Shown piece after piece: positions 20,348 through 28,212 of a DNA stretch of 64,000 bases (position 1 is the first letter of the stretch; each line of letters starts with the position of its first letter). The stretch comes from Streptomyces kurssanovii (GTDB lineage Bacteria; Actinomycetota; Actinomycetes; Streptomycetales; Streptomycetaceae). Where the stretch lies: the NCBI RefSeq assembly GCF_014649695.1, contig NZ_BMTN01000009.1:186001-250000 (forward strand). Reading direction: 5' to 3'. A program made the position numbers and the translations under genes. Below the pieces are notes generated by a model. The model was not told the DNA's origin. It did no database searches and saw only the letters and a list, made by a program, of their open reading frames with translations.

Positions 20348-20908
20348 TCAGGCGGCGGGTGTCAGGCTCCGCTTGGCGGCCGAAGCGATGTGGTGGCGGG
20401 TCACCCGGGCGCACTCGTGCCAGAACGGCACGGCGGTCAGATAGGCGCCGAGTACGGAGAGGACGCCGAGGGAGACATCAACGCTGAGGCGTCCTTGCTC
20501 GGCCCAGTAGACGTCCTGCAGGTCGAGGAGCAGGGCGAATTCATCGGCGATGAGTGCCGTTCCCGCGCCGTAGGCGGCGGCGACGGCCGGGTGGCCGACG
20601 GCGCGTTCGTCGCCGCGTACGGCGATGATCCCGATGCAGGCGAGGGTGCCGATGCCGATGTTGTAGTGGTGCAGGTGCCGGCCGCCGGCGGAGATGTTCC
20701 CCCAGGGCAGCCAACCGCCGCGGATGCCGTGGGTGATGGTCCGCACGGTTCCCCACGTGACGCCGAACGCGATCCATGTCACGATCAGCGATCTCTTCGT
20801 GGGGCTGAGGTGCCGGCTTGCCGACTCGCGCCACCGGGCGACCAGCCTCGGCCCGTGCTCGTTCGGTCGCCCGTACTGGTTCAGCTCCTCGGAGGTGTCA
20901 CTGACCAT
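20348..20908 (-). CDS. Integral membrane protein, function unknown
   Basis: A 186-residue protein with about four to five hydrophobic segments: SLIVTWIAFGVTWGTVRTI, YNIGIGTLACIGIIAV, HPAVAAAYGAGTALIADEFALLL and VSLGVLSVLGAYLTAVPFW. Conserved-looking polar residues lie in or beside the membrane, notably HLHHYNIG and IADEF, reminiscent of metal or substrate sites, but no family function is known to me. GGGAGG precedes ATG 20908, which lies inside the last 11 bp of the upstream small gene, so the two are translationally coupled. Confidence 0.72.
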   Translation of the reverse strand: MVSDTSEELNQYGRPNEHGPRLVARWRESASRHLSPTKRSLIVTWIAFGVTWGTVRTITHGIRGGWLPWGNISAGGRHLHHYNIGIGTLACIGIIAVRGDERAVGHPAVAAAYGAGTALIADEFALLLDLQDVYWAEQGRLSVDVSLGVLSVLGAYLTAVPFWHECARVTRHHIASAAKRSLTPAA

Positions 20909-21143
20909 GGGGCTGACCTCCCACAGCCGGATTGCGCGGATTCCCGACGGGAGAAGAGCGAACCGCGTCACCCACGGCGCTCATGCAGCTGCGGCAGTAG
21001 TCCTCACGGTCGTTCGCCCCCTCCGGTGTCGGTGCCGCGCTGAAGATCCGCGCGCACATGGTGTTGCCGTTGCCGTCGACGGCATGCCACAGGAGGCCGG
21101 TGCCGGTCTCCGTCGCTACGTGCTCGGCGCACATGTTGTACAT
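20898..21143 (-). CDS. Small Cys-containing protein, function unknown
   Basis: An 81-residue protein with four cysteines: one near the start (NMCAEHVATE), one in TMCARIF and a CRSCM pair. The spacing could hold a metal or form disulfides. GGGAGG precedes the ATG and its end overlaps the membrane protein gene by 11 bp, supporting that it is translated. I do not recognise a family. Confidence 0.6.
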   Translation of the reverse strand: MYNMCAEHVATETGTGLLWHAVDGNGNTMCARIFSAAPTPEGANDREDYCRSCMSAVGDAVRSSPVGNPRNPAVGGQPHGQ

Positions 21144-21620
21144 CGGCCACCTCCCGGTCGAACGCTGTTGCGGTCCGCCTCAAGAGAAACCCACCTCGGT
21201 CGAGGTGGCCATTCAAACGATCCGAACCGGTGAATCGGGAGATCGACGAGGTCCGGGGCTGCTGCCGCGAGGCGACATCACCCCAGCGGCCGCTCCGGTG
21301 TCACCCTCGCGAGGGATACCCCCGCCCCGGCCCGGTGGGCCCCCCGCTGTCCGGCCGACCGCCAGGGCGGTCCGGGGCGGCCGACCGGGCGGGAGCCGTT
21401 CGCATACGGCAGGCCGGTCGGTACGGGAAGGGCCCATTCGTTCCCGCCGCAGTCAGCGGCGACGTCGCCTTGACCACGGGGCCTCTCGGCACCGGCGCCG
21501 AGGGGCACCTGCTCGGTGCCGTTGACGGCCGGCCGGAGCACCGCCGTCCATTACGGTGGACCGTGCCTCCGTGCCATCCCCAGTGGATCACTTCCCACGG
21601 ACTGTCGGTAGCGTCAGGGT
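21144..21620. other. Divergent spacer upstream of RNase J gene
   Basis: 477 bp, no gene seen. It must hold promoters for the small Cys-protein operon and for the RNase J gene. I found no strong palindrome or consensus promoter. Confidence 0.5.
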
Positions 21621-23306
21621 ATGAGTCATCCGCATCCCGAATTGAAAGCTGCTCCTCCGCTGCCGGCAGGAGGACTGAGAGTCGTCGCGCTCGGCGGACT
21701 GGGCGAGATCGGCCGCAACATGACGGTGTTCGAGCACGCCGGAAAGCTGCTGATCGTCGACTGCGGCGTCCTGTTCCCCGAGGAGACACAGCCCGGAGTG
21801 GACGTGATCCTTCCGGACTTCACCTCCATCCGCGACCGCCTGGACGACATCGTGGGCATCGTCCTGACACACGGGCACGAGGACCACATCGGGGGCGTGC
21901 CCTATCTGCTGCGCGAGCGGTCCGACATTCCGGTCGTCGGATCGAAGCTGACCCTGGCCTTCCTGGAGGCCAAGCTGAAGGAGCACGGCATCAGGCCGCG
22001 CACCGTGCGGGTCCGCGAGGGCGACCGGCGCGGGTTCGGCCCCTTCGACTGCGAGTTCGTCGCCGTCAACCACTCCATCCCGGACAGCCTCGCCGTGGCG
22101 ATCCGTACCGGTGCCGGCATGGTGCTGCACACCGGTGACTTCAAGATGGACCAGTTCCCCCTGGACGACCGGATCACCGACCTGCGGGCCTTCGCCCGGC
22201 TCGGCGAGGAGGGCGTGGACCTGTTCCTCACCGACTCCACGAACGCCGAAGTACCCGGATTCACCACGTCCGAACGCGAGTTGAACCCCGCGATCGAGCA
22301 GGTCATGCGCACGGCTCCCCGGCGCGTGATCGTCTCCAGCTTCGCCAGCCATGTGCACCGCATCCAGCAGGTGCTCGACGCAGCGCACCAGCACGGGCGC
22401 AAGGTCGCCTTCGTGGGCAGGTCGATGGTCCGCAACATGGGCATCGCCCGTGATCTGGGCTATCTGAAGGTCCCCTCCGGGCTGGTCGTGGGGATGAAGG
22501 AGCTGGAACAGCTGCCGGACCACAAGATCGCCCTGGTGTGCACGGGATCGCAGGGGGAGCCGATGGCCGCACTCTCCCGTATGGCCAACCGCGACCATGT
22601 GATCCGCATCGGGAAGGGGGACACGGTCCTGCTGGCCAGCTCCCTGATCCCGGGCAACGAGAACGCCATCTACCGGGTGATCAACGGCCTGACCCGCTGG
22701 GGCGCCAACATCGTCCACAAGGGGAACGCCAAGGTCCATGTCTCCGGCCACGCCAGCGCCGGCGAACTCGTCTACTGCTACAACATCGTCAAGCCCCGCA
22801 ACGTCATGCCCGTGCACGGCGAATGGCGTCATCTGCGGGCCAACGGCGATCTCGCGGTGCGCACCGGCGTGGACCCGGACCGCGTGGTGATCGCCGAGGA
22901 CGGAGTCGTCGTCGATCTGGTCGACGGGCGCGCCTCGATCACCGGCAAGGTGCCCGCGGGCAACGTCTACGTGGACGGCATGACGGTCGGCGGCGCCACC
23001 GAAGCGTCGCTCAAGGACCGCGTCACCCTCGCGGAGGAGGGCGTGGTGACGGTGGTCGCGATCGTGGACGCCGACACCGGGGCGCTCGCGGAGGCACCGG
23101 ACTTCCTGGCCCGTGGGTTCGTCCACGACGACACCACTTTCGAGCCCGTTGTCCCGGTGATCGAGAAGACCCTGGCCAAGGCGGCGGAGGAAGGCGTGGG
23201 CGACGCCCACCAGCTCGAGCAGCTCATCGCCCGAGCGGTGGCCAATTGGGCCTTCCGCACCTACCGCCGCAAGCCCCTCATCATTCCGGTGATCATCGAC
23301 GCCTGA
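21621..23306 (+). CDS. rnj: Ribonuclease J (metallo-beta-lactamase/beta-CASP)
   Basis: A 561-residue RNase J, a zinc-dependent 5'-3' exonuclease and endonuclease acting in RNA decay and rRNA maturation. The metallo-beta-lactamase core has the HGHEDH motif (H84 to H89), HTGDFKMD and TDSTNAEVPGFT. The beta-CASP insert holds SSFASHVHRIQQ and STGSQGEP-type CTGSQGEPMAALSRM, and the late histidine motif VSGHASAGELVYCYNIVKPRNVMPVHGEWRH is intact. Length and all motifs are normal. In Streptomyces the usual RNase J gene follows dapA; that context is absent here, so this may be a paralogue (inference). ATG 21621 has only a weak ribosome site. Confidence 0.93.
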   Translation: MSHPHPELKAAPPLPAGGLRVVALGGLGEIGRNMTVFEHAGKLLIVDCGVLFPEETQPGVDVILPDFTSIRDRLDDIVGIVLTHGHEDHIGGVPYLLRERSDIPVVGSKLTLAFLEAKLKEHGIRPRTVRVREGDRRGFGPFDCEFVAVNHSIPDSLAVAIRTGAGMVLHTGDFKMDQFPLDDRITDLRAFARLGEEGVDLFLTDSTNAEVPGFTTSERELNPAIEQVMRTAPRRVIVSSFASHVHRIQQVLDAAHQHGRKVAFVGRSMVRNMGIARDLGYLKVPSGLVVGMKELEQLPDHKIALVCTGSQGEPMAALSRMANRDHVIRIGKGDTVLLASSLIPGNENAIYRVINGLTRWGANIVHKGNAKVHVSGHASAGELVYCYNIVKPRNVMPVHGEWRHLRANGDLAVRTGVDPDRVVIAEDGVVVDLVDGRASITGKVPAGNVYVDGMTVGGATEASLKDRVTLAEEGVVTVVAIVDADTGALAEAPDFLARGFVHDDTTFEPVVPVIEKTLAKAAEEGVGDAHQLEQLIARAVANWAFRTYRRKPLIIPVIIDA

Positions 23307-23421
23307 CCGGCGCCGAGCGCGGGTTACGGGCGGCGACTCGCCCGCAACCTGGCCGGTCCCCTGCTGCGGGCCGGCACGTAACCGCCCGGCCCGGCAGCCG
23401 GCGACGAAGAATGGAGCAGGG

Positions 23422-24150
23422 ATGAGCGCGCGTTTCGCCGAACTCGATTGGAGGCCGACGCCGATGGGCGACATCTCTCTGCGGCGCAGGCGGGACCCGC
23501 GGTCGGGTGACGACGTGTACGAGGTGAAGCTCGGCGACGAGTACCTCATGTCCAGTCTTTTCACAGCGGGCGAGATCGCGCTCGCCCGCCTCGGCCTCGC
23601 GGCTCTGCCGGAGACCGGACTGGACGTGGCCGTCGGCGGTCTCGGCCTCGGATACACCGCACGGGCCGCCCTCGACGACGCCCGGGTACGCTCGCTGATC
23701 GTGGTCGACGCGCTCGCCGAAGTGATCGGCTGGCACGAGCGCGGTCTCGTACCGCTGGGGCCCGGCCTGGTGGAGGATCCGCGCTGCCGGCTCGTCCACG
23801 GCGACTTCTTCGCCGGCGTCGGCGACGGCGGTGGCCTCGACCCGGAGGACCCGGACCGCCGTTTCCACGCCGTCCTGCTGGACATCGACCATTCGCCCCG
23901 TCAGGTCCTGCACCCCCGTCACGAGGCGCTCTACCGGCCAGAAGGGATGCGGGCCCTGGCCGGCCGTCTGCGGCCGGGCGGGATCTTCGCCCTGTGGTCC
24001 AACGATCCGCCCGACGAGAGCTTCGGCGCCGTGCTGGCGGACACGTTCGCGCAGTCCGAAGCCCACGTCGTCCCTTTCGACAATCCGCTGCAGCACGGCA
24101 CGGCCACCAACACCGTCTACGTCGCCCGGAAGGGGCCCGACGGACCGTAG
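23422..24150 (+). CDS. Spermidine synthase-like SAM/dcSAM-binding protein
   Basis: A 242-residue protein with the spermine/spermidine synthase Rossmann-like fold: VAVGGLGLGYTARAAL (nucleotide loop), LIVVDALAEVIGWHERGLV (acidic residue after strand 2), RLVHGDFFAGV and VLLDIDHSPRQVLHP. Classic putrescine-binding residues are not obvious, so methyltransferase or aminopropyltransferase roles are both possible. It starts 115 bp after the RNase J gene with a GGAGCAGGG ribosome site. Confidence 0.75.
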   Translation: MSARFAELDWRPTPMGDISLRRRRDPRSGDDVYEVKLGDEYLMSSLFTAGEIALARLGLAALPETGLDVAVGGLGLGYTARAALDDARVRSLIVVDALAEVIGWHERGLVPLGPGLVEDPRCRLVHGDFFAGVGDGGGLDPEDPDRRFHAVLLDIDHSPRQVLHPRHEALYRPEGMRALAGRLRPGGIFALWSNDPPDESFGAVLADTFAQSEAHVVPFDNPLQHGTATNTVYVARKGPDGP

Positions 24151-24228
24151 ACGGCGCGAGCAGGTGGTGCGAAGAGCCGGTCGAGACGGGAGCCCGGCAC
24201 CGCGAGGACCACGTCCCGTCCCACCGGC

Positions 24229-24642
24229 TCAGTGCACTTTCGCAAGGCCGCCGGCGATCGCGGCGAGCAAGCTGTCGCCGTGGGCGGCGGAGTCCGCAGC
24301 CCAGCAGACGTGGCCGTCGGGACGGACGAGCAGGGCAGCAGCGCCAAGATCGTCGGTGCAGGTGGCACGGACAAGGTCGACCCGTGGCGGGAGCCGGAGG
24401 CCGGACGGGACGGTTCCCGCCAGATCGAGCAGGACCGCGTGCCCCGGGCGGAACAGCGCCGACAGCCGGGTGGGACCGGCTTCGGTCACCAGGTCGGCAT
24501 CCGGCACACGTCGGCCGGTGAGTGGATGCTCCCCGGACAGCTCGTAGCGCAGCGAGAGGCCGGACACCAGCCCCGCGAGACGGCGGTTGGCGTCGGGCAG
24601 CCGCAGCAGGTCGATGAAGATGTCACGCAGGGCGGCCACCGC
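24229..24642 (-). pseudogene. Truncated FAD aromatic-ring monooxygenase, C-terminal remnant
   Basis: Only the C-terminal region of a PheA/MhpA-type flavin monooxygenase remains: ALRDIFIDLLRLPDANRRLAGLVSGLSLRYE, HPLTGRRVPDADLV, LFRPGHAVLLDLAG and the thioredoxin-like tail DDLGAAALLVRPDGHVCWAAD. The FAD-binding GxGxxG domain is missing. In frame upstream the sequence is antisense to a TetR fragment and shows no similarity. The break is near 24642-24665, where a truncated TetR gene begins in the opposite direction, so one deletion appears to have removed the 5' halves of both divergent genes. Confidence 0.8.
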
Positions 24643-24664
24643 CCGCGTCGTGCGGGCGCGCCCG

Positions 24665-25054
24665 CCCCCCACCGCCCCGCTCACCGCGGTGCGCGAGCAC
24701 TTCCTGCGGGGACTGCGCGAGCGGGACCCGATCACCGGGCTCAACGACCACCCCCAGGTGCGGAGGGTCCACCGGATGATCCTCGACGCGCCCTCCCTGG
24801 TGGCCCGAATGGAACGGTTCAAGGCCGGCGCAGAACGCGCACTCACCCAGGCGTTGCGTGAAACCGCCGACATTCCGGAACTCACGGCGCGGTTGGCCGC
24901 CGTCCAGATCGTCGCGGTCCACTGGGCGCTGGCGCAGGACAACGCCGAACGCCTGGCGCACGGGGAGCCGGCCGACGAACGCTATGCGGGTGCGGTGGCA
25001 GACGCGGAACATGCGTTCGCGCTGCTGGAGAACGGATTGCGGCACCTGACCTGA
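24665..25054 (+). pseudogene. Truncated TetR regulator, ligand-domain remnant
   Basis: The frame ending at 25054 encodes a TetR C-terminal domain only: LTAVREHFLRGLRERDP, HRMILDAPSLVARMERFKAGAERALTQALRE, LTARLAAVQIVAVHWALAQDN and FALLENGLRHLT. The N-terminal helix-turn-helix that should precede it is absent; upstream codons are antisense to the monooxygenase remnant. It is therefore a broken gene, the partner of the truncated monooxygenase across a shared deletion junction. Confidence 0.75.
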
Positions 25055-25155
25055 CCCCGCGGCCGTGCCTCCTCCGGCCGCCCGGGCGTCCGCATCGCCC
25101 TTGCCGCGCGGGCAGCGGTACAACCCGGCGCGCCGTCGTCCGTGAGGCCGCGGGA

Positions 25156-25596
25156 TCAGTCGTCAGGGTCGATGCCGCTGGCACGGGCGATGCCGTCCAG
25201 CTCGTTGTTGATCGCTTGCTGCTCGGTGGTCCACTGGTGTATCTGCTGGCGGATTTCCGCGAGGGCCGCGGGATCGTTGGCGACCTCCGGGGTGACGACC
25301 GCGTAGCCGGGACTGCCGTCCGGACCGGGCATGTCGATGACATGGTGGTCCATACGCCCGGTCGTCGCGATCGCCATCACGGCCAGAAACTCGCGCTGGA
25401 CCTCGCCCGCGAAGTTCTCACGGTCCCCGGCCTCCAGGACGCCTTCGTGTCCTTCGGAGATCAGACGGCTCATCTCGCTCACCGCCTGATGCAGCGTCTC
25501 GAAGTCCTCCGGAGCCATCCGCGCCTTGACCGACTCCATGTAGAGCTCGACCTTCGCCATCCGCTCCTGCGGTGTCTCGTCTCCATCGTCGTTCAT
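25156..25596 (-). CDS. Conserved hypothetical actinobacterial protein
   Basis: A 146-residue acidic, mostly helical protein (PQERMAKVELYMESVKARMAPEDFETLHQAVSEM, and a C-terminal EIRQQIHQWTTEQQAINNELDG that could form a coiled coil). No cysteines, membrane segments or known motif are visible and I do not recognise the family. Its ATG overlaps the stop of the preceding small frame as TGATG, so it is probably the last gene of the FUSC operon. Confidence 0.65.
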   Translation of the reverse strand: MNDDGDETPQERMAKVELYMESVKARMAPEDFETLHQAVSEMSRLISEGHEGVLEAGDRENFAGEVQREFLAVMAIATTGRMDHHVIDMPGPDGSPGYAVVTPEVANDPAALAEIRQQIHQWTTEQQAINNELDGIARASGIDPDD

Positions 25597-25724
25597 CACC
25601 ACACCCTGCTGCCCACAGACGCGTACGTCCAGTCAGCCCCGTCCTGGGGACGGAACACGTGCTCGCCGTAGTGCTGCTCGTGGGCGGAGTGCGCGTTGCT
25701 CCCGAAGGAGGCGCTGTGGGCCAT
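25596..25724 (-). CDS. Small protein, unknown (42 residues)
   Basis: A 42-residue frame, MAHSASFGSNAHSAHEQHYG to VGSRVW, rich in His and Ser. It lies between the FUSC gene and the hypothetical gene and its TGA shares a base with the next ATG. An upstream ATG at 25757 would give 53 residues. Neither start has a clear ribosome site; close spacing on both sides is the main support. No function is suggested. Confidence 0.42.
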   Translation of the reverse strand: MAHSASFGSNAHSAHEQHYGEHVFRPQDGADWTYASVGSRVW

Positions 25725-25776
25725 GACCGCATCGTCGTGCCGAGCGGGTTCGCACATATCAGGAGGCGGTTCGGCC

Positions 25777-27912
25777 TCATGTCGACCGGTCGCCCGGCCG
25801 CTCAGAGGGAGCGATCCGCCGCAGATCCCCCGCGAGGCAGTCCAGCCACTGCTCGAGGTCGACGAGAACGGGCAGCGCCGGGCCGCCGGCCGGCAGCCGC
25901 ACACCGGCCGTGCCGCTGAGGGCCGCCGCGGTCCGGCCGTCGCACCGGTCGGCGGCTCGCCGGGTGGCATCGGCCAGGCGGTCGGCGTTCGCACGTGCCC
26001 AGTCGGCGGCGGGAGATGGGACGCCGGAGCCCGAGCGCTCGTACCGGGGAAGCTGGTGCGCGCCGATGAGGACGTGTTGAGCGGTGAGGAGGACCGCGTG
26101 CCAGTCCGTCGGCGGCCGGGCAGGGTCGTCCGGTTCGCTCCGGTACTGCGCGTACGCGGCCTCGGCCAGCCGCAGACGGTGCAGGGTGTGCCAGGTGGCT
26201 TCGGCGGGCACGGTGGCCGGCTGTTCGGAGAGTACGGCGCCGACCGTGGCGGGGACGAGCGGCGCCGTGGCACGCAGCAGGGCGGCCATGCTCCGGCGTA
26301 CTTCGCGCCGGGCGCCCGCGGGCCAGGCGACCAGACCGCACAGCAGTCCGATGGCGCTGCCGGCCAGCACGTCCACGACTCTCGCCTCGGCGAGCTGCCA
26401 GGAGGTGGGCGCGAGTTGGGCGAAGGCCGTGGCCACTACCAGGGTGAACAGCCCCTGGGCCCAGGCCACACCCAGGAGGGGGCCCAGGGAGAACGCGGCG
26501 AGCATTGCGGGTGCGAGGACGGCCGCGTAGGCACCCGGTTCGCGGCCCAGCCCGTACAGCAGCAGACCGGCGGCCAGCGCCCCGACGAGGGTGCCTGCCA
26601 GCGCCGACCGGACGGCGCTCCAGGTCTCGCCCGCGGTGGTTCGTCCCAGGGTCAGTACGGCGAGCAGCACCCAGAAGCCGTGGGCCAGGTCCAGCGAACC
26701 GGCGACGAGGCGGGCCGTGCCGAGGCCGATCGCCGTGCGGGCGGCGTTCTGGAACATGACGGATCCGAGCGTCGTGTTGCCCGCCAGCCGAAGGAACCAC
26801 AGGCGCGCGGCGGGAGCGTCGGCGTACCAGAACAGTTCGCGGGGCTCGATCGGCGGTGTGCGGCGGCCGCCGATGGCGACCGCGACGCCGGTCCGGGCAA
26901 TGGCCGCCGCCCCGGCGATGGCGAGCACGGCGGCCTGGTGGCGCAGCTCCGGCACGTCAGGAGCCGGCCGCGCCACCGCGCGGCGCACCCGAGCGTCCTG
27001 GAATTCCCGCACGGCACGGAGCAGGGAATCCGGTTCGTCGGCAGGCCGTCCCGAGCGCAGCGACGTGGCAGCGGCGGCGCAGACGGATGCGACCAGGCGC
27101 AGGAGACCCGCCGACGACGGATCGGCGGCGGTGGCCGTGGCGGGGGCGCGGGGGGAGGCGGGCTGCTCCGCAGGAGCCTCGGTCAGCCGCGCCAGTTGTT
27201 CCAGCAGCCGCCGGGTCGCCGCGCCTGCCTGGGCGAGGGCGCGGTCGGTGCGCCACGGCCCGGCGGGGCGTTCCGCGGGAGGCACGTGGGAAGGGCGCAG
27301 TCCGAGACCTGATGCGCGCAGGGCGGCGGCCGTGTCCGGCGGCGCGGTCCCGTCCGCCGCCTCGGCCGCGGCGCGCGCCGCGGCGGCTGAAGCGTCGGCG
27401 AGCCGTGACCTGTAGGAGGGGTTTCGAGCGGCGGGCAGCACCACGCGTTCGCACAGGGCCAGCAGGACCGTGCCGAGCGTCAGCCCTGCCAGCCGCTGCC
27501 AGAGTGTTTCCGGGGCGTACGGGGGAAAGCACGCCAGGATGTAGAACAGTTGGAGCCCAGGAGCCGCCCCGGCGGCCCGCGGCCCCGCGATCGCGGCGAA
27601 TCCGAGGACGAAGCCGACGGCCAGCATTCCGGCGGCCGCGGCGGCTGTGCTCCCGGCGAGCGCGGTCCCCAGCGCGACGAGGCACAGACCCGCGGGGAGC
27701 GACCCGAGGATGACGGCGGCCCGCTGCCTGCCCGAGCCGGGGATCGGGGACAGCACGCCCAGCGCCACAGGCGCGAACAGGGCGTAGATCGCCATCTCCG
27801 GCTGGTGGAGGCCGTGCACGAGGGGATAGAAGCCCGCGGATGCCGCGAGAGTGACCCGTACGGCGCGGTGCACCGTCTGCGCACGCCGCTGGGCGGACCG
27901 CCGTTCGGCCAT
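25777..27912 (-). CDS. FUSC family membrane protein, two-module (long form)
   Basis: A 711-residue protein with two blocks of transmembrane segments: an N-terminal block (VTLAASAGFYPLVHGL, MAIYALFAPVALGVLS, LPAGLCLVALGTALAG, MLAVGFVLGFAAIAG) and a second from about residue 385 (FWVLLAVLTLGRTTAGETWSA, GALAAGLLLYGLG, VDVLAGSAIGLLCGLVAWPAG), each followed by a helical soluble region. This is the full FUSC/YccS-like layout. Such proteins may export aromatic or amphipathic compounds. GGAGAGGAG precedes ATG 27912. It seems to lead a three-gene operon with the two small downstream genes. Confidence 0.82.
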   Translation of the reverse strand: MAERRSAQRRAQTVHRAVRVTLAASAGFYPLVHGLHQPEMAIYALFAPVALGVLSPIPGSGRQRAAVILGSLPAGLCLVALGTALAGSTAAAAAGMLAVGFVLGFAAIAGPRAAGAAPGLQLFYILACFPPYAPETLWQRLAGLTLGTVLLALCERVVLPAARNPSYRSRLADASAAAARAAAEAADGTAPPDTAAALRASGLGLRPSHVPPAERPAGPWRTDRALAQAGAATRRLLEQLARLTEAPAEQPASPRAPATATAADPSSAGLLRLVASVCAAAATSLRSGRPADEPDSLLRAVREFQDARVRRAVARPAPDVPELRHQAAVLAIAGAAAIARTGVAVAIGGRRTPPIEPRELFWYADAPAARLWFLRLAGNTTLGSVMFQNAARTAIGLGTARLVAGSLDLAHGFWVLLAVLTLGRTTAGETWSAVRSALAGTLVGALAAGLLLYGLGREPGAYAAVLAPAMLAAFSLGPLLGVAWAQGLFTLVVATAFAQLAPTSWQLAEARVVDVLAGSAIGLLCGLVAWPAGARREVRRSMAALLRATAPLVPATVGAVLSEQPATVPAEATWHTLHRLRLAEAAYAQYRSEPDDPARPPTDWHAVLLTAQHVLIGAHQLPRYERSGSGVPSPAADWARANADRLADATRRAADRCDGRTAAALSGTAGVRLPAGGPALPVLVDLEQWLDCLAGDLRRIAPSERPGDRST

Positions 27913-28212
27913 CGTCGGCAAGCTCCTCTCCGCCGGTATCCGGCCGGCGGGATGCGCGGGCGCCCCTCGGACATGTCCCCCTACCCATTGTCGGCTCGGC
28001 ACGGATTGCCGGCGCGGCGCGACACCCGTGCGTGACACCCGGGTCCTGCGCGGCGCCCCGTGCCGACGGGGCTCCGCCATGTTCGCCTCGCGACACCATT
28101 CGGTTGCGGTCGGCTCGCGGGCGTTGCCGGATCACGGTGTTGTGGACGCGGATGCGTGCCGACGTCCATCGCATGGGTGACATCGGGCGCTCAGCCGTGA
28201 AAGGGACAACGC

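Noticed and set aside
20195-21043. 282-codon plus-strand frame starting at GTG with a good GGAGG box
   Set aside because: Runs antisense through the membrane protein gene, whose hydrophobic segments, start site and coupling are more convincing. The Shine-Dalgarno match alone is not enough.
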